64,000 nt of DNA from Hydrogenophaga sp. (GCF_030651625.1 NZ_JAUSCF010000018.1:32712-96711), one strand, 5' to 3'. Shown: positions 46,490-57,682, counted from the first letter of the stretch. Numbers and translations are program-made. The notes: a model not told the origin generated them from the sequence alone.

Positions 46490-49176
46490 AACGGCCCAAC
46501 GCCACCGTGTGGCTGAACACCCGCGGATGGAAACCCTTTCCCTTCCAGCGCCAGGTGTGGACCGCCATGGCGCGTGGCCAGAGCGGTCTGCTTCACGCCA
46601 CCACGGGCTCGGGGAAAACCTTTGCGGTGTGGCTGGGCGCGTTGCAGGCTCTCGTCGAGGCGAAGAATCCAGTAACGAAGGCGAACGCGTCCGTTCGCAA
46701 CGCAAGCGGAAAGACGGAAGGACATGGCGCGCGCGCCAAACCCATCGCCGCTCCGCTGACTGTCGTCTGGATCACCCCCATGCGCGCCCTGGCCGCCGAT
46801 ACCCTGCGCGCCCTGCAGGAACCGCTGGCCGAGATGGCTCCGCACTGGAGCGCCGGCGCACGCAGCGGCGACACCACCAGCGGCGAGCGCAGCGCCCAAG
46901 ACCGCCGCCTGCCCACCGTGCTGGTCACCACACCCGAGAGCCTGAGCGTGCTGCTGGCGCGGGCCGACGCGGCCGACACGCTGGGCCGCGCGCAACTGGT
47001 GGTGGTAGACGAATGGCACGAACTCATGGGCAACAAGCGCGGTGTACAGGCGCAGCTGGCCATCGCGCGGCTGCGCCGCTGGAACACCCACCTCATGGTG
47101 TGGGGCATGTCCGCCACGCTGGGGAATCTCGATGAGGCAAGGCATACCTTGCTGGGGCCGGGTTGCAAAGGCGTGCTGGTGCAGGGCAGGACGCCCAAGC
47201 GCCTGACCGTGGACACGCTGCTGCCACCCCGCACCGATCGTTTCCCGTGGGCCGGCCACCTCGGGATCAGCATGCTGCCGCAGGTGGTGGAAGAGATCGA
47301 ACGCAGCGGCAGCACGCTGGTGTTCACCAACACGCGATCGCAAGCCGAACTCTGGTACCAGGCCTTGCTGGACGCGCGGCCCGACTGGGCCGGTGTGATC
47401 GCGCTCCACCACGGCTCGCTGGACCGCAACGTGCGCGAATGGGTGGAGGCTGGCCTCAAGAGCGGAGCGTTGCGTGCGGTGGTATGCACCAGCAGCCTGG
47501 ACCTGGGCGTGGATTTTTCGCCGGTGGAACGGGTGCTGCAGATCGGTTCACCCAAAGGCATAGCGCGGCTGTTGCAGCGCGCCGGGCGTTCGGGACACGC
47601 ACCTGGCAGACCTTCGCGCATCACCATCGTGCCCACCCATGCGCTGGAACTGATCGAAGGCGCGGCCGCGCGCGACGCAGCGGCGGCCGGGCACATCGAA
47701 GCCCGCGAGGTGCCGCGCCAGCCGCTGGACGTCCTGGTGCAGCATCTGGTCACGGTGGGTCTTGGCGGTGGCTTCGTGCCTGAGGAACTGCTCGCTGAAG
47801 TTCGCAGCACCGCCGCTTATGAACAGCTCAGCGACGATGCCTGGGCCTGGTGCCTCGCTTTTGTACGTCAGGGCGGCGAGGCACTCGGCGCCTACCCGGA
47901 CTTCCACCGCGTGCAGCCGGATGCGAACAGCGTGTGGCGCGTGCCGGATGCGCGGCTGGCCAGACGTCACCGCATGAACATCGGCACCATCGTCAGCGAC
48001 GCCAGCATGGCGGTGCAGGTCGTGGGCGGGGCGCGCCTGGGCCAGGTCGAAGAGAGCTTTGCCGCGCGCCTGAAACCCGGTGACTGCTTCCTGTTCGCGG
48101 GGCGCCTGCTGGAACTGGTGCGCGTGCACGAGATGACGGCGTGGGTCAGACGCGCCCAGGGCCAACGACCGGCCGTACCGCGCTGGAACGGCGGCAAGAT
48201 GCCGCTGTCCACCACGCTGGCCGACGCGGTGGTGGATCAACTCGAGCAGGTGGCGAGTGGCCACCACCGTTCGCCCGAGCTGCGGGCCGCGCAGGACTTG
48301 CTGTCGGTGCAAAGTGAATGGTCCGCCGTGCCCACTCGGCAGCAACTGCTGGCCGAAGTGTTGCACTCGCGCGAAGGCACGCACCTGTTCCTCTACCCGT
48401 TTGCGGGACGCCATGTGCACCTGGGCCTGGGCGGCCTCATTTCCTGGCGCGTGGCGCGCCACTCGCCCACCACCTTCTCCATCGCTGTCAACGACTACGG
48501 GTTCGAACTGCTCTCACCCACCCACACCGACTGGGCGGAGCTGCTGCCACAGGTCCTGCTTGGCCCAGAGAGCGACGAAGACCTGGGGAAGGAAGTGCTC
48601 GACAGCCTCAATGCCGGTGAACTGGCACAACGGCGCTTTCGGGAGATCGCCCGGGTGTCGGGTCTGGTGTACCAGGGCCACCCCGGCGAAAACCGCAGCA
48701 GCCGGCAACTGCAGGCTTCTTCGCGGCTGTTCTGGGAGGTGTTCCGCCAGTACGACCCGACCAACCGCCTGCTGCAACAGGCCGAGCAGGAACTGCTGGC
48801 GCTGGAGCTGGACATGGCGCGCCTGCAGGCCGCACTCGCACGCATGACCACGCAGACCCTGGTGCTGCACACGCTGGAGAGACCCACCCCGTTTGCCTTC
48901 CCGCTGATGGTGGAGCGGTTTCGTGAAAAATTCAGCAACGAGAACGTGGCCGAGCGCATTGCGCGCATGGTGGCGCAACTGGAGAAAGCCGCTGGAAGCA
49001 AGACACGCAAACATGCACGCCGAAAAGCCCAATGCGCAGAAGGTGACGAGGTGGACGACGTGCAGGCTGTACTGGACACGCTGGACTTCGGCCGCGACCA
49101 CCCGACTTCCCAGGGCACGGGCGAACGCCGCCCGCGCCGCGAGCGCAAGCCGTCGCGCCCGTTGCCCCCGCTCTGA
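46486..49176 (+). CDS. Ligase-associated DNA helicase, Lhr-Core type
   Basis: 896-residue superfamily 2 helicase. RecA1 has [13 protein letters not shown] (Walker A), [11 protein letters not shown] (DExH box) and GMSATLGN; RecA2 has [22 protein letters not shown] and [12 protein letters not shown]. The Lhr-Core winged-helix and C-terminal domains follow. The end (after 840) is Lys/Arg-rich. This is a short Lhr, without the long C-terminal half of E. coli Lhr. Relatives are 3'-to-5' DNA translocases. ATGA overlap with the ligase gene. A basic insertion near 63-85 ([19 protein letters not shown]) is unusual and may be a lineage-specific loop. Confidence 0.93.
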   Translation: MKRPNATVWLNTRGWKPFPFQRQVWTAMARGQSGLLHATTGSGKTFAVWLGALQALVEAKNPVTKANASVRNASGKTEGHGARAKPIAAPLTVVWITPMRALAADTLRALQEPLAEMAPHWSAGARSGDTTSGERSAQDRRLPTVLVTTPESLSVLLARADAADTLGRAQLVVVDEWHELMGNKRGVQAQLAIARLRRWNTHLMVWGMSATLGNLDEARHTLLGPGCKGVLVQGRTPKRLTVDTLLPPRTDRFPWAGHLGISMLPQVVEEIERSGSTLVFTNTRSQAELWYQALLDARPDWAGVIALHHGSLDRNVREWVEAGLKSGALRAVVCTSSLDLGVDFSPVERVLQIGSPKGIARLLQRAGRSGHAPGRPSRITIVPTHALELIEGAAARDAAAAGHIEAREVPRQPLDVLVQHLVTVGLGGGFVPEELLAEVRSTAAYEQLSDDAWAWCLAFVRQGGEALGAYPDFHRVQPDANSVWRVPDARLARRHRMNIGTIVSDASMAVQVVGGARLGQVEESFAARLKPGDCFLFAGRLLELVRVHEMTAWVRRAQGQRPAVPRWNGGKMPLSTTLADAVVDQLEQVASGHHRSPELRAAQDLLSVQSEWSAVPTRQQLLAEVLHSREGTHLFLYPFAGRHVHLGLGGLISWRVARHSPTTFSIAVNDYGFELLSPTHTDWAELLPQVLLGPESDEDLGKEVLDSLNAGELAQRRFREIARVSGLVYQGHPGENRSSRQLQASSRLFWEVFRQYDPTNRLLQQAEQELLALELDMARLQAALARMTTQTLVLHTLERPTPFAFPLMVERFREKFSNENVAERIARMVAQLEKAAGSKTRKHARRKAQCAEGDEVDDVQAVLDTLDFGRDHPTSQGTGERRPRRERKPSRPLPPL

Positions 49177-49267
49177 ACTCGCCCGCAGCCGTTGTTCCCC
49201 CGCGCGGCACTCGGGTCTGCCCCGTCTGTCACACGCTCTTCCTCCACATCTGCCCAAAATGCAGGCG

Positions 49268-49945
49268 ATGTCCCCAACCCATGAAACCCATCACGCCTGC
49301 GTTGAATGGGCCGGTGAATCCCTGCACCTGCTGTCCGAACGCGCGCTGTGGTGGCCAGCCACCCGCACGCTGTTCGTGGCCGACCTGCACCTGGGCAAGG
49401 CGGCCACCTACCGCGCGCTGGGCCAACCCGTGCCGCACGGCACCACACAGGACAACCTGGCCCGGCTGGACCAACTGATCACCCGACTCCAGGCCCGCCA
49501 TCTGGTCTGCCTGGGCGATTTGCTGCACGCCGCTGCAGCGCGCACCCCCCACGTGCTGGCATCTCTGCATGCCTGGCGCGAACGCCATGCTGCGCTGGAA
49601 GCCACCATGGTGCGCGGCAACCACGACGACCGCGCCGGCGACCCACCACCTTCGCTGGGTATCGGCGTGGTGGACGAACCCTGGCTGCTTGGCCCTTTTG
49701 CCTGCTGCCACCATCCGCAACACCACTCCACCCACCATGTGCTGGCCGGCCATCTGCACCCGGTGGTCTCGCTCCAGGGCCCGGGCCGCGACCGCCTGCG
49801 TCTGCCCTGTTTCGTCAGCGAACCAGGGCGGTCCATCCTGCCCGCCTTTGGCGCTTTCACGGGCGGCCATGTGCTCGATGCCGCACCCGGCCGCCAACAC
49901 CATGCCGTGGGCGGCGAGCGCGTTTGGACCCTTCCCGAGGTTTGA
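49268..49945 (+). CDS. pdeM: Ligase-associated endonuclease PdeM (metallophosphoesterase)
   Basis: 225 residues of the calcineurin-like phosphoesterase fold: FVADLHLGKAATYR, LVCLGDLLHA, MVRGNHDDRAG, CCHHP and LAGHLHPVV give the dimetal-site residues. It matches the ligase-associated DNA damage response endonuclease (PdeM/MPE), a Mn-dependent nuclease. An ATG nine bases upstream (49259) is an equal alternative start. It follows the helicase by 91 bases and completes the exonuclease-ligase-helicase-endonuclease set. Confidence 0.9.
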   Translation: MSPTHETHHACVEWAGESLHLLSERALWWPATRTLFVADLHLGKAATYRALGQPVPHGTTQDNLARLDQLITRLQARHLVCLGDLLHAAAARTPHVLASLHAWRERHAALEATMVRGNHDDRAGDPPPSLGIGVVDEPWLLGPFACCHHPQHHSTHHVLAGHLHPVVSLQGPGRDRLRLPCFVSEPGRSILPAFGAFTGGHVLDAAPGRQHHAVGGERVWTLPEV

Positions 49946-50150
49946 ACCCCATTGCGCACCTCCTCAATGCTGACCGGGCAGCAAGCCGCCCGCAACCCCT
50001 ACCCCAAAGGGTTCATGCACATCAGACAAGGCGAGCCACACCTGCTGCGTCAGGAACCTCCATAGGGCAAGAGTCTCACACTGCGCTGATGAGCTGCGCA
50101 CGCCAAACACCCCAACCTGGCGTCAAGCCGCCTCTCCCACTCTCCCACAC

Positions 50151-50912
50151 ATGTCCGAAACCACCCCACCCATCATCGAAGTCGACGATCTTTCCATGTC
50201 GTACCCGCTGGCCCACACCCGCGTGGACGTGCTGCGGGGTGTGAACCTGTGCATCCAAGCCGGTACCCGTGTGGCCATTGCCGGGCCATCGGGTTCGGGC
50301 AAGACGTCGCTGTTGCTGCTGTTCTCCGGTCTGGAGCGTCCCAGCGGCGGACGCGTGGTGATCGATAGTGTGGATCTAGGCCAACTCGACAGCGATGGGC
50401 TGGCCGACCTGCGGCGCGATCGCGTGGGCATCGTGTTCCAGAGCTTTCATCTGCTGCCCAGTCTGAACGCGCTGGACAACGTGGCCCTGCCGCTGCAGAT
50501 GGCCGGTCGACGCGACGCACGAGAACAGGCCCGCGCCATGCTCACCCGCGTGGGCCTGGGCAGCCGTCTCGACCACTTCCCCACCCAGCTCTCCGGCGGC
50601 GAACAGCAGCGCGTGGCCATTGCCCGCGCGCTGGTGCACCGCCCGCGCCTGCTGCTGGCGGACGAACCCACCGGCAACCTGGACGACCACACCGCCGAAT
50701 CGGTGCGCGAACTGCTTTTCGAACTGAACCGCGACCTGGGCACCACCCTGGTGCTGGTCACACACGACCTGGACTTCGCCGCCCGCTGTGACCGCGTACT
50801 GCGCCTGCACGACGGCCAATTGCACGAAACCGCACCCAGCGCCGTGCACAGCACCCTTCCAGGTACGGGCGGCGACACCACCGGAACCGCCCCCCATGCC
50901 GTTCCTGCTTGA
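50151..50912 (+). CDS. ABC exporter ATP-binding protein, YbbA/LolD-like
   Basis: 253 residues. Walker [16 protein letters not shown]-loop in [19 protein letters not shown], signature [15 protein letters not shown] and Walker [15 protein letters not shown] with H-loop VTHDLD. The MacB/LolD subfamily traits (PSLNALDNV and the missing substrate domain) fit a partner for FtsX-like permeases. It overlaps the permease gene by 17 bases, so the pair works together, probably in lipoprotein, lipid or small-molecule extraction from the inner membrane. No tesA-like gene adjoins it, as it does in E. coli ybbAP. Confidence 0.92.
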   Translation: MSETTPPIIEVDDLSMSYPLAHTRVDVLRGVNLCIQAGTRVAIAGPSGSGKTSLLLLFSGLERPSGGRVVIDSVDLGQLDSDGLADLRRDRVGIVFQSFHLLPSLNALDNVALPLQMAGRRDAREQARAMLTRVGLGSRLDHFPTQLSGGEQQRVAIARALVHRPRLLLADEPTGNLDDHTAESVRELLFELNRDLGTTLVLVTHDLDFAARCDRVLRLHDGQLHETAPSAVHSTLPGTGGDTTGTAPHAVPA

Positions 50913-53406
50913 CCTGGCATGGCGCGACCTGCGCCGCAGCGGCCGCAGCCTGTGGATCTTCTGCGCCTGCCTGGTGCTGGGCGTGTCTCTGGTGGCGGCC
51001 GGCGGCGGCCTGTACCGGCAGGTGGCTGACGCCTTGCGGTCCGATGCGCGCCTGCTGTTCGGCGGCGACGTGGAGGTGCGCCACCAGCAGCCCCTGGCTA
51101 CCGACGTGCTGGCATGGATGGACCAGAGCGCCACCGTGTCGCGCATGGTGGAGCTGCGCACCATGCTGCGCACCGCCAGCGGGCAGGCCCAGTTGATTGA
51201 ACTGCAGAGCACCGATGCGCAGTACCCGCTTTACGGAGAGGTCACGCTGGCTCCCCCGTCAGGGCTGGACGCCGCACTGGCACTGCGAGGGCCAGACTGG
51301 GGCGCGGCCGTGGACGCCGCCCTGGCCCAGCGCCTGCACCTGCAACCCGGCGATCGCATCGACATCGGAGATCTGAACCTAGAAGTGCGCGCCCTCATCA
51401 CCCGCCAGCCCGACCGCAGCCTGCGCGCCGACTGGGGCGGCGCCCCGGTGCTGGTGGCCGATGGTGCGCTGATGGCCACCGGGCTGGTGCAGCCGCTCAG
51501 CCGAGTCGAATACCGCTACCGCGTGCGCACCGAACAACCCGCCAACGCATGGCGTGACGCCTTCGTGGCCGCCTTCCCTGCACTCGACGCCGACGTACGT
51601 ACCTTCAGCCAGCGCAGCGAACGCATGGCCGAGGTGCTGGCCCAGATTGGCTCGGGCCTGCTTCTGATCGGGTTCTCTGCCTTGTTCATCGGTGGCCTGG
51701 GCGTGTTCAACAGCGTACAGGCCTACCTGCAAGGCAAGCTCACCTCGCTGGCCACGCTGCGCGCCCTCGGTCTGCGCGACAAGCATCTGGCCGCCATGGT
51801 GCTGCTGCAGATCGTGATGCTGGCGCTGCTGGCCAGCGCTGCGGGTGTGCTGGTGGGCAACGCGCTGGCGCTGACCGCAGCTTTTGCCACCGCTGAGCGC
51901 CTGCCCATGGCGGTGCTGGTAAGCGGGTTGTGGCAGCCGTCTCTGGTGGCGCTGATGTTCGGCGTGCTGACCGCCGTGGCCTTTGCCTTGCCGGCGCTGG
52001 GGCGCGCACTGTCGGTCTCCCCCGCCGCGCTGTTTCGCGGCGTGAACGGCGCTGACCTCAAAACCCCGCGCCGCATCTGGTGGCTCACAGCGGCCGCAGC
52101 CGGTGTGGTGTTGCTGCTGCTGGTGCTCACCCTGCCCGACCCGCGCTTTGGCCTGGCCTTCGTGGCCGCCACCGCCGGCCTGCTGGTGCTGCTGGAAGGC
52201 GTCACGCGCGGCCTGAAACACGTGGCACGGCAGGTGCAGGGCATGACACGCTGGCAGCCGTCGGTCGAACTGCAGCTTGCGCTGGCCGGCCTGCAGCAGC
52301 CGCACTCGCCACTGCGCCCTGCATTGCTGTCGCTGGGCTCTGCGCTCACGCTGCTGGTGGCCTGCACGCTGGTGGTGGTGTCTCTGCTGCGCACGGTGAA
52401 CGAAACCGTTCCGGCCAATGCCCCGGCCCTGGTGTTCTACGACGTGCAGACCGAACAGATCGACATCCTGCGCGAGACCCTGCAGGCTGCACCCGGCCTG
52501 GACCGCGTGCTGACCGCCCCGCTGGTGCTGGGCCGGCTGGTCGCGGTGAACGGCGAAGCCTTGCGCGACAGCGGCGACACCCGGCGTGCCCTGGAAGCGC
52601 GCAACGAACACAAGCTGAGCAACCGCGCCGGCAACATCGACGACGTGGTGATCGACCGCGGCCAGTGGTGGCCGGCCAATCACACCGGCGCACCGCTGGT
52701 GGCCATGGAAGACCGCGAGGCCGACCAGCTGGGCCTGAAGGTGGGCGACGCGCTGCGATTCGAGATCATGGGCACGCCGGTGGAGGTGACCTTGTCGGCC
52801 ATCTACAGCCAGCGCCGCATGCAGTCGCGCCTGTGGCTGGAAGCCATCTTCAGCGACGGCGTGCTCGACCCATTCATCACCCGCCACGTGGGCGCGGCCT
52901 GGCTGCCGCCTGACGAAGCATTGACCGTACAAGACCGGCTGGCGGCGGTGGCGCCCAACATCGCCAGCGTGCGCACGGAGTCGCTGCTGCGCGAAACCCG
53001 CGCGCTCATGGGCCGCGCCAGCAGCGGCCTGGTGGTGGTGGCCGGCGTGTGCCTGGCGGCCAGCTTGCTGGTGCTGGCCAGCGTGGTGGCCGCAAGCCGC
53101 ACGCGGCAGGTTTTCGACGCCACCGTGATGCACGCCCTGGGCGCGCGGCACTCCAGCCTGCGCCGCGTGCTGTACTGGGAATACACCGTGCTGGCCGGGG
53201 TCACTGCCGGCTTCGCTGTGCTGGCCGGCAGCGTCCTGGCCACTGGCCTGCTGCGCTGGCGCCTTGACATGGACCCCAGCGGCCTGTATTGGAGCGGCGT
53301 GCTCACAGCGGTGGGCGTGAGCGCCATCAGCCTGGGGATGGGCGCGCGCTACCTGCTGCGCCAGATGAAACTCAACCCCGCCATGCTGCTGCGCAGTGGG
53401 TGCTGA
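50896..53406 (+). CDS. FtsX-like ABC permease, YbbP-type
   Basis: 836-residue inner-membrane permease. It begins [22 protein letters not shown], then a periplasmic MacB-type domain, FtsX-like segments with [15 protein letters not shown] and a second set at the C-terminus with [19 protein letters not shown] and [13 protein letters not shown] end. The duplicated FtsX arrangement with about ten membrane segments is that of YbbP. The start is inside the ATP-binding gene end. The substrate is unknown. Confidence 0.9.
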   Translation: MPFLLDLAWRDLRRSGRSLWIFCACLVLGVSLVAAGGGLYRQVADALRSDARLLFGGDVEVRHQQPLATDVLAWMDQSATVSRMVELRTMLRTASGQAQLIELQSTDAQYPLYGEVTLAPPSGLDAALALRGPDWGAAVDAALAQRLHLQPGDRIDIGDLNLEVRALITRQPDRSLRADWGGAPVLVADGALMATGLVQPLSRVEYRYRVRTEQPANAWRDAFVAAFPALDADVRTFSQRSERMAEVLAQIGSGLLLIGFSALFIGGLGVFNSVQAYLQGKLTSLATLRALGLRDKHLAAMVLLQIVMLALLASAAGVLVGNALALTAAFATAERLPMAVLVSGLWQPSLVALMFGVLTAVAFALPALGRALSVSPAALFRGVNGADLKTPRRIWWLTAAAAGVVLLLLVLTLPDPRFGLAFVAATAGLLVLLEGVTRGLKHVARQVQGMTRWQPSVELQLALAGLQQPHSPLRPALLSLGSALTLLVACTLVVVSLLRTVNETVPANAPALVFYDVQTEQIDILRETLQAAPGLDRVLTAPLVLGRLVAVNGEALRDSGDTRRALEARNEHKLSNRAGNIDDVVIDRGQWWPANHTGAPLVAMEDREADQLGLKVGDALRFEIMGTPVEVTLSAIYSQRRMQSRLWLEAIFSDGVLDPFITRHVGAAWLPPDEALTVQDRLAAVAPNIASVRTESLLRETRALMGRASSGLVVVAGVCLAASLLVLASVVAASRTRQVFDATVMHALGARHSSLRRVLYWEYTVLAGVTAGFAVLAGSVLATGLLRWRLDMDPSGLYWSGVLTAVGVSAISLGMGARYLLRQMKLNPAMLLRSGC

Positions 53407-53503
53407 GCTTTTCGACAGGCACCAGACGGCATGGACAAAGGCCCTGATCCAGCTTTGAGCGCTTTCTGTATGCTTGTGGGCTTATTCACTTCCACCCCCC
53501 TCC

Positions 53504-54673
53504 ATGGACCCCGCCTCTGCTTTGCCTGACGCCCTCAACACCCTGACCAATGTTTCCCTGACCGGCGACGCCTTTTTGCTGGTGTTGTACGTGGTGCTGG
53601 CACTGCTGTTTTCTTTTCTGTGCTCGGTGGCCGAAGCCACACTTTTGAGCATCACCCCTTCCTACATCGCTGGCTTGCGCGAAACCCAGCCCAAAAAGGC
53701 TGAAATGCTCAAGCAGCTCAGGGAAGACAAAATCGACCAGTCCCTGGCGGCCATCCTCACCGTCAACACCATTGCGCACACCGTGGGCGCTATTGGTGCA
53801 GGCTCCAAGGCCACGGCGGTGTTCGGCAGCGCCTGGTTCGGTGTGTTCTCAGCCGTCATGACGCTGCTGATTCTGTTCCTGTCGGAAATCGTGCCCAAGA
53901 CCCTGGGCGCGGTGTACTGGCGGCAACTGGCCGGCTTCACCGGCACGTACGTGAATTTCTTGATAAAGAGCATGTACCCGCTTATTGTGGTGTCTGAAAA
54001 GCTCACCCAGATGATCTCAGGCGGCCAGAAACTACACCACTTCAGCCGCGATGAATTCGTGGCCATGGCCGGCATTGGCCAGGAACAGGGCATGATCAAT
54101 GAGCGCGAGTCCAAGATCATCCGCAACCTGTTCCTGTTCAAGTCGGTCGAGGCCAGCACTGTCATGACGCCGCGCATCGTGATGGCCGCGCTTCAAAAGG
54201 ACACCAAGGTCAGCGAGGCCTTGAACACGCCTGACAAGGTCCCCTTCTCGCGCCTGCCCATCTACGGCGCCAACCTCGACGCCGTCACCGGCTTCGTTTT
54301 GCGCGAAGACCTGCTGGTGGCGCAGAACGAGGGGAAGGGCGACCTCCCCGTCTCCACGTTTCAGCGCGAAATCGTGGCCGTGCTGTCAAGTACCCTGCTC
54401 TCGCGCCTGCTGGAAACGCTGCTGGAGCAGCGCCAGCACATTGCACTGGTGGTGGGCGAATACGGCGAAACCAAAGGTCTGGTCACACTGGAGGACGTGG
54501 TTGAAACCCTGTTGGGCATCGAGATCCTCGACGAGGGCGACAAGGTTGCGGACATGCAGCAAATGGCACGGCAACTGTGGGCCAAGCGCGCCGAGCGCAT
54601 GGGCATCAACCTGCACAGGGATGAGGAAGGCGAACAGGCCAGCACACAAGGGCTAGGTACGTCGCGAGACTGA
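53504..54673 (+). CDS. CNNM/CBS-domain membrane protein (HlyC/CorC family)
   Basis: 389 residues. The CNNM (DUF21) membrane domain occupies about 25-190 (FSFLCSVAEATLLS, LTVNTIAHTVGAIGAG, LFLSEIVPKTLGAVYWR). A pair of CBS domains follows (VMTPRIVMAALQKD and HIALVVGEYGETKGLVTLEDVVETLLG). It ends soon after the CBS pair, so the usual CorC_HlyC C-terminal domain is missing, which is normal for the short CNNM members. Role: probably Mg or Na transport, unproven. Confidence 0.88.
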   Translation: MDPASALPDALNTLTNVSLTGDAFLLVLYVVLALLFSFLCSVAEATLLSITPSYIAGLRETQPKKAEMLKQLREDKIDQSLAAILTVNTIAHTVGAIGAGSKATAVFGSAWFGVFSAVMTLLILFLSEIVPKTLGAVYWRQLAGFTGTYVNFLIKSMYPLIVVSEKLTQMISGGQKLHHFSRDEFVAMAGIGQEQGMINERESKIIRNLFLFKSVEASTVMTPRIVMAALQKDTKVSEALNTPDKVPFSRLPIYGANLDAVTGFVLREDLLVAQNEGKGDLPVSTFQREIVAVLSSTLLSRLLETLLEQRQHIALVVGEYGETKGLVTLEDVVETLLGIEILDEGDKVADMQQMARQLWAKRAERMGINLHRDEEGEQASTQGLGTSRD

Positions 54674-54792
54674 GTCGGACGCGCTGTGGGCAATTGCCCG
54701 TGTGTCTGATCAGACGCAGGCCGGGCACGCCAGAATTTGTGCTGCCTTCAGACCAGCGCCGCCTACCGCTCGGGCTCTACCGGTCGAATCGC

Positions 54793-56010
54793 TCACCAAG
54801 CGGCCGGCTCGCTGGCTCCTAGCAGTGACTCAATCGAATCCAGCTCCCGGGTCGCCCGTTTCCACCAGTTGGAGAACGAATCGCAGCGCCGGTCCACCGA
54901 AGGAACCAGCGTTGGCGCAGCCACGCAATCGGCCCAACTCGCCTGCCAGGGAGCCAGGTGAGGCTCATTCACCGCGCGCACGCGGCGCGCACCTTTGAGC
55001 GCGGTCCCGATGGCGCCAGCATCGCCAAACCAGCGCAGGCCAGTGAGGTCTGCCATGCGGCTGGTCACGAAGCGCCAGCGCCCTTCGTTCCATGGCCAGG
55101 CACGGTGAAAGTCCGCAACCGCCATACCCACCACCAGCGCATCGTCCGGCAAACCACCCGGCAACTCGCCCAGGCTCCAGGGATGCACCAGCCACACGTC
55201 GCGGCCCGCCACTGCATCGGCATTGGGCGCCATCCACGCCAGTGTTTCGGGTGGCGCTGAAAACAGCACGGGCTCCAATGGCTCAGCGTCGCCTCCCCGC
55301 GCACCGCGCTTCTGCAGGTCGTGACGCACAGGGAGACGCGCCATGTGGTCCAGGGCTTCGTAAGTCGTGTCGATCGCGCTGCCCGGGCTGTGCCACGACG
55401 CTGGCGCGTAGCGGGCCACGTTCTCTGCGTTGAACAGGTAGGGCTTGCTGCTGCCTGTACCGGCCACCCACTGCCAACTCAGGTGGTTGCTGGCCAGGTC
55501 GCCGTCCAGCAGATGGCCGTACAGCCAGTCGGCACCGGCCCGCCAATGCACCTTGCGCACATGCACCACGTAGCTGGCCACCCACATGCGCGCGTGGTTG
55601 TGCAGGGAACCGGTGGTGTACAGGGTGCGTACCGCCATGTCGATCACGGGCACGCCGGTCTGCGCCTGCCGAATGTCGGGCGGCAACTCCGTAGCGTAGC
55701 AGTGCTCGGGAAGCGGTCCTTCGTGCAGGGAACGCAAGATGCCTTCACCCCGGTGATGCCACACATGGCGAAAGAAGGCGCGCCAACCCAACTCGTACAC
55801 GAACTTGTGCTGCACGTCCAGCCGATGACGCTGAGCCACCCCTGCCAGCACTTCGGAGAGGCTGACGAAACCGTGCGTGATGTAGGGCGAGAGCCCCGAC
55901 ACCGCGCCGTCGATGGTGTTGCGGGTGCGGGCGTAGTGGGTGGGGTGAACGGCAGCGATGCGCTCAAGCGCAGCCGTGCGGGTGGAAGGAAAATGCTCAG
56001 GGGCTGTCAT
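54793..56010 (-). CDS. Photolyase/cryptochrome-like FAD-binding protein, apparently permuted
   Basis: 405 residues. The FAD-binding helical domain of the photolyase family is at the N-terminus (about 15-240): TIDGAVSGLSPYITHGFVS, FVYELGWRAFFRHVW, TGVPVIDMAVRTLYTTG, NHARMWVASY and WVAGTGSSKPYLFN. The usual N-terminal Rossmann (antenna) domain is absent from its place, but the C-terminal part (about 260-370: DVWLVHPWSLGEL, ALVVGMAVADFHRAWPWNEG) reads like that domain. So the two domains appear swapped. There is no lyase-active evidence; it could repair DNA or sense light. Confidence 0.8.
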   Translation of the reverse strand: MTAPEHFPSTRTAALERIAAVHPTHYARTRNTIDGAVSGLSPYITHGFVSLSEVLAGVAQRHRLDVQHKFVYELGWRAFFRHVWHHRGEGILRSLHEGPLPEHCYATELPPDIRQAQTGVPVIDMAVRTLYTTGSLHNHARMWVASYVVHVRKVHWRAGADWLYGHLLDGDLASNHLSWQWVAGTGSSKPYLFNAENVARYAPASWHSPGSAIDTTYEALDHMARLPVRHDLQKRGARGGDAEPLEPVLFSAPPETLAWMAPNADAVAGRDVWLVHPWSLGELPGGLPDDALVVGMAVADFHRAWPWNEGRWRFVTSRMADLTGLRWFGDAGAIGTALKGARRVRAVNEPHLAPWQASWADCVAAPTLVPSVDRRCDSFSNWWKRATRELDSIESLLGASEPAAW

Positions 56011-56071
56011 GTGAGTTCACATGGCGTCAAGTGCGCGGATGTTGGGGTCGATGTACAGACGATGCAAGCCT

Positions 56072-56129
56072 TTAGGGCCTGTTAACACTAACTTTTCAAG
56101 TGCGAAAAAATAGTGTTAACAGGCCTTAA
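56072..56129. repeat. Long perfect inverted repeat, MITE-like
   Basis: Perfect 15-base arms (GGCCTGTTAACACTA at 56076-56090 and its complement at 56111-56125). They extend to 19 paired positions out to 56072/56129 with one G-T wobble, and a 20-base spacer contains AAAAAA. Too long for a typical terminator and without coding content. It may be a small non-autonomous mobile element or a remnant, in a 307-base gap that otherwise holds no gene. Confidence 0.6.
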
Positions 56130-56317
56130 TGATCCCAGTGGTGAAGTGGTAGACCTGAACGACGACCCAATGCCCATGTGCCTTGCCGTGTTTCTGGTGC
56201 AACTGGTGCGCAGGTGGCGGGCTTCATCTTCAGGCTGGCTGCCGGATTTCGCGCTGCGGTGAGCCGGCCCCCGACGCGCAGTCGCTGCACCAAAAATACC
56301 GGGCGTAAGATGTCTGC

Positions 56318-57682
56318 ATGAGCGTACACATTCGATTCCTCGGCGGTGCCGGCACCGTCACTGGCTCCAAATACCTTGTAGAGCACGATGGACACAGCGT
56401 GCTAGTGGACTGTGGCCTGTTCCAGGGCTACAAGCAGTTGAGGCTGCGCAACCGCGATCCGCTGCCCGTGCTGCCCAACCACATTGGTGCAGTGATCCTC
56501 ACGCATGCCCACCTGGACCACAGCGGCTACCTGCCGTTGCTGGCCAACGAGGGCTTTCACGGCAAGGTGTGGGCAACACCGGCCACACGCGATCTGGCGC
56601 AGATTCTGCTGCCCGACAGTGGCCACATCCAGGAAGAAGACGCTGCGTTTGCCAATCGCAAGGGCTTCTCCAAACACGCGCCCGCGCTGCCGCTCTACAC
56701 CGAAGACGACGCACGCCGCAGCCTGAAGCTGATCCGCACCGCGCGAATGCAGCAGGTATTCGAGCCAGTGCCAGGGTGGAAGGCGCGCTTCTACGGGGCT
56801 GGCCACATTCTGGGTGCGGCCAGCCTGCTGCTGGAAGTGGGCGGGCGGCGGATCCTGTTCTCAGGCGACCTGGGCCGGCCGGACGACGCCATCATGCTGG
56901 CGCCTGAAAGCCCGCCAGCAGCCGACGTGGTGGTGTGCGAGTCCACCTACGGCGACCGTGACCACCCCGAAGAAGACGTGCTGGCCGAACTGGGTCCTGC
57001 CCTGCAGCGTGTGGCCGCGCGTGGAGGTACCGCGGTGGTGCCGGCGTTTGCCGTGGGCCGCGCGCAGGCGCTGCTGCATGCCATTGCCCAACTCAAGGCT
57101 GCCGGGTCATTGCCGAGCGGGCTGCCGGTGTACCTGGACAGTCCCATGGCCATCCACAGCACCGAACTGTTTGCCCAACACCTGGGCGAACACCGTTTGA
57201 ACGCGGCACAGTGCCGCGACCTGGCGACCGTGGCCACCATGACGCGCACGCCCGACGAATCCAAAGCCATCGCCCTGCAGCATGGCCCCAAGGTGATCAT
57301 CTCAGCCAGCGGCATGGCCACCGGTGGACGCGTGCTGCACCACCTGGCCAAGTACCTGGGCGACCACCGCAACATGGTGCTGCTCACCGGCTACCAGGCG
57401 CCCGGCACCCGCGGCGCCAGCCTGGCGCACGGGGCCACGCAATTGCGCATGCACGGCAAAGACATTCCAGTGCGCGCCGAGATCGTTCAGCTCGCTTCCG
57501 CCTCGGCCCATGCCGACGCCGGCCAGTTGCTGGCGTGGCTGCGTGCCATGCCGGGTGCACCGCGCCGCGTGTTTGTGGTGCACGGCGACCCGGAGGCTTC
57601 AGACCGGCTGCGCTATCGCATTGAAAACGAACTGCGCTGGCAGGCGCTGGTGCCGGAGCATGGGTCCACGTGGGCGGCCTGA
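56318..57682 (+). CDS. MBL-fold beta-CASP nuclease (RNA-processing type)
   Basis: 454 residues. Start MSVHIRFLGGAGTVTGSKYL; metal motif THAHLDHSG; GAGHILGAASLLLEVGG, LFSGDLGRPD and CESTYGDRDHP follow, then the beta-CASP insert with IISASGMATGGRVLHHLAKYL and the RMMBL end ASASAHADAGQLL. This is the YsH1/CPSF-73-like bacterial family, presumed RNA or DNA nuclease. It stands alone in its gap and has no clear operon. Confidence 0.9.
   Translation: MSVHIRFLGGAGTVTGSKYLVEHDGHSVLVDCGLFQGYKQLRLRNRDPLPVLPNHIGAVILTHAHLDHSGYLPLLANEGFHGKVWATPATRDLAQILLPDSGHIQEEDAAFANRKGFSKHAPALPLYTEDDARRSLKLIRTARMQQVFEPVPGWKARFYGAGHILGAASLLLEVGGRRILFSGDLGRPDDAIMLAPESPPAADVVVCESTYGDRDHPEEDVLAELGPALQRVAARGGTAVVPAFAVGRAQALLHAIAQLKAAGSLPSGLPVYLDSPMAIHSTELFAQHLGEHRLNAAQCRDLATVATMTRTPDESKAIALQHGPKVIISASGMATGGRVLHHLAKYLGDHRNMVLLTGYQAPGTRGASLAHGATQLRMHGKDIPVRAEIVQLASASAHADAGQLLAWLRAMPGAPRRVFVVHGDPEASDRLRYRIENELRWQALVPEHGSTWAA

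Noticed and set aside
51379..53151. Minus-strand frame of about 590 codons opposite the FtsX-like permease
   Set aside because: Gln/His/Arg-rich antisense shadow of a leucine-rich gene.
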